From: Eutrigla gurnardus
Lineage: Eukaryota > Chordata > Actinopteri > Perciformes > Triglidae
NCBI GenBank assembly: GCA_963514095.1
Contig: OY741287.1
Coordinates: 12,110,944-12,174,943, forward strand
Direction: 5' to 3'
Length of the DNA stretch: 64,000 bases
The notes beneath the pieces were generated by a model that was not told the origin of the DNA, searched no databases, and saw only the letters and a list, made by a program, of their open reading frames with translations. Below are positions 63,433-64,000 of this stretch, piece after piece; position 1 is the first letter of the stretch, and every line of letters begins with the position of its first letter. A program made the translations under genes and the position numbers.

Positions 63433-63877
63433 TTAAAGACACATTGGGTGTATTCACAGCCGTCTGTATTTAGACCTGTCCACTTGAGATCACAACTATC
63501 TATAATCTATTTGAGTATAATAATATTCATAATAAATATAATAACAATATCAATAATAATAATAATCACAACAATATCAATAATAATTAATAGTAATAAT
63601 AATAATAATAATAATAATATACATTTGTAATGCACTTTTCATAAAAACAAATCTCAAAGTGCCAGACTCAGTTTCAATAGGCGATGTTGTCTCTGGATTC
63701 TATTCCCCAACTGCACTGTCCAGTCCCTTTTTTATTTGGGAGAAAAACAGAAGAGAAACAGGAATGAGTTCAACACAAACATAGAGCACTGCATTTGTCA
63801 CAGAATAATCAAACAATTGTCAACCCATGACAGTATCTACGACATATAGTAATTTACAATATCATGTCCTTAATTAC
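63433..63877. other. AAT-type microsatellite and spacer
   Basis: AAT/ATA repeats at 63520-63622. The rest is intron-like sequence leading to the exon at 63878. Confidence 0.6.
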
Positions 63878-64000
63878 CTGCATGTCCATGTCCTCCTCAT
63901 CTGAGTAGCTCTCCACATCACTTGCTACAACTTGCTCCTCAAACTGCTCTTCTCCCTCTTCAAGGTCCAGTGCAGACCCATCAAGTCCTGCCTTTACCAC
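63878..64000 (-). CDS. Partial exon of an unidentified acidic protein
   Basis: The minus-strand frame is open from the window edge to a GTAATT donor below 63878. It reads VKAGLDGSALDLEEGEEQFE, then EQVVASDVESYSDEEDMDMQ, and is phase 0 at the donor. Strongly acidic. It could be part of a nuclear protein or a transposase N-terminus. The start lies outside the window. Confidence 0.45.

Noticed and set aside
1..64000. tRNA or rRNA genes
   Set aside because: No cloverleaf-type A and B box pairs or rRNA signatures were recognised by eye on either strand. A covariance-model scan would be needed to be certain.

Overview
This is a stretch of vertebrate nuclear DNA, almost certainly from a ray-finned (teleost) fish. 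The signs are short exons with GT/AG introns, dense microsatellites, the mix of mobile elements (LINEs of L2, Rex and L1 type, CACTA/EnSpm, PIF/Harbinger, piggyBac, Tc1 and many hAT elements) and a fish-type SRCR receptor. There is no bacterial-style gene packing. Most of the open frames are mobile-element remnants or products of tandem repeats.

Main host gene, 2.5-22.8 kb, minus strand. I could assemble ten phase-compatible exons and one tentative exon of a cell-surface receptor. They encode SRCR domains in alternating eight-cysteine and six-cysteine forms, one Ig-like domain, one transmembrane exon and a short tail ending near a DYYNL motif. The SRCR exon pairs sit in a tandem array with a repeat unit of about 1.85 kb (three copies, plus one extra six-cysteine exon). 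The array has been hit by later insertions: a 3.7-kb LINE in copy 1 and a hAT element carrying its own solo LTR in copy 3. The Ig-TM intron holds a Harbinger remnant split by a complete 3.6-kb CACTA-type element. I found no signal-peptide exon. It would lie beyond the 3-kb minisatellite at 22.9-26 kb, or I missed it.

26-38 kb is mainly old mobile DNA: a piggyBac-like remnant, an L1 tail, a 929-bp direct duplication with hairpins, a hAT MITE, a Harbinger copy that supplies the empty-site reference for the CACTA insertion, and a nearly intact 2.17-kb hAT transposon with an exact 8-bp target duplication. A CpG-bearing first-exon-like segment (38.0-38.14 kb) and a coding first-exon candidate (33.9 kb) suggest a second minus-strand gene.

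38.8-45 kb holds an LTR followed by a 471-codon proline-rich frame built of tandem arrays, then seven minus-strand exons of a zinc-finger/coiled-coil protein resembling DZIP1/DZIP1L, a hAT remnant and a decayed Tc1-type transposase. 45-51 kb is repeat-rich, with an inverted repeat flanked by direct repeats and two hAT elements with exact 8-bp target duplications. 51.8-57.5 kb carries plus-strand exons of an unrecognised gene whose end looks like a chromodomain with an added CxxC, followed by ATTAAA. 60-63.4 kb is an L2-type LINE broken by a hAT element and an internal RT deletion. The last bases hold an acidic exon of an unidentified minus-strand gene.

Calls rest on reading frames, splice phases, terminal repeats and remembered family motifs. 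No database search was possible.
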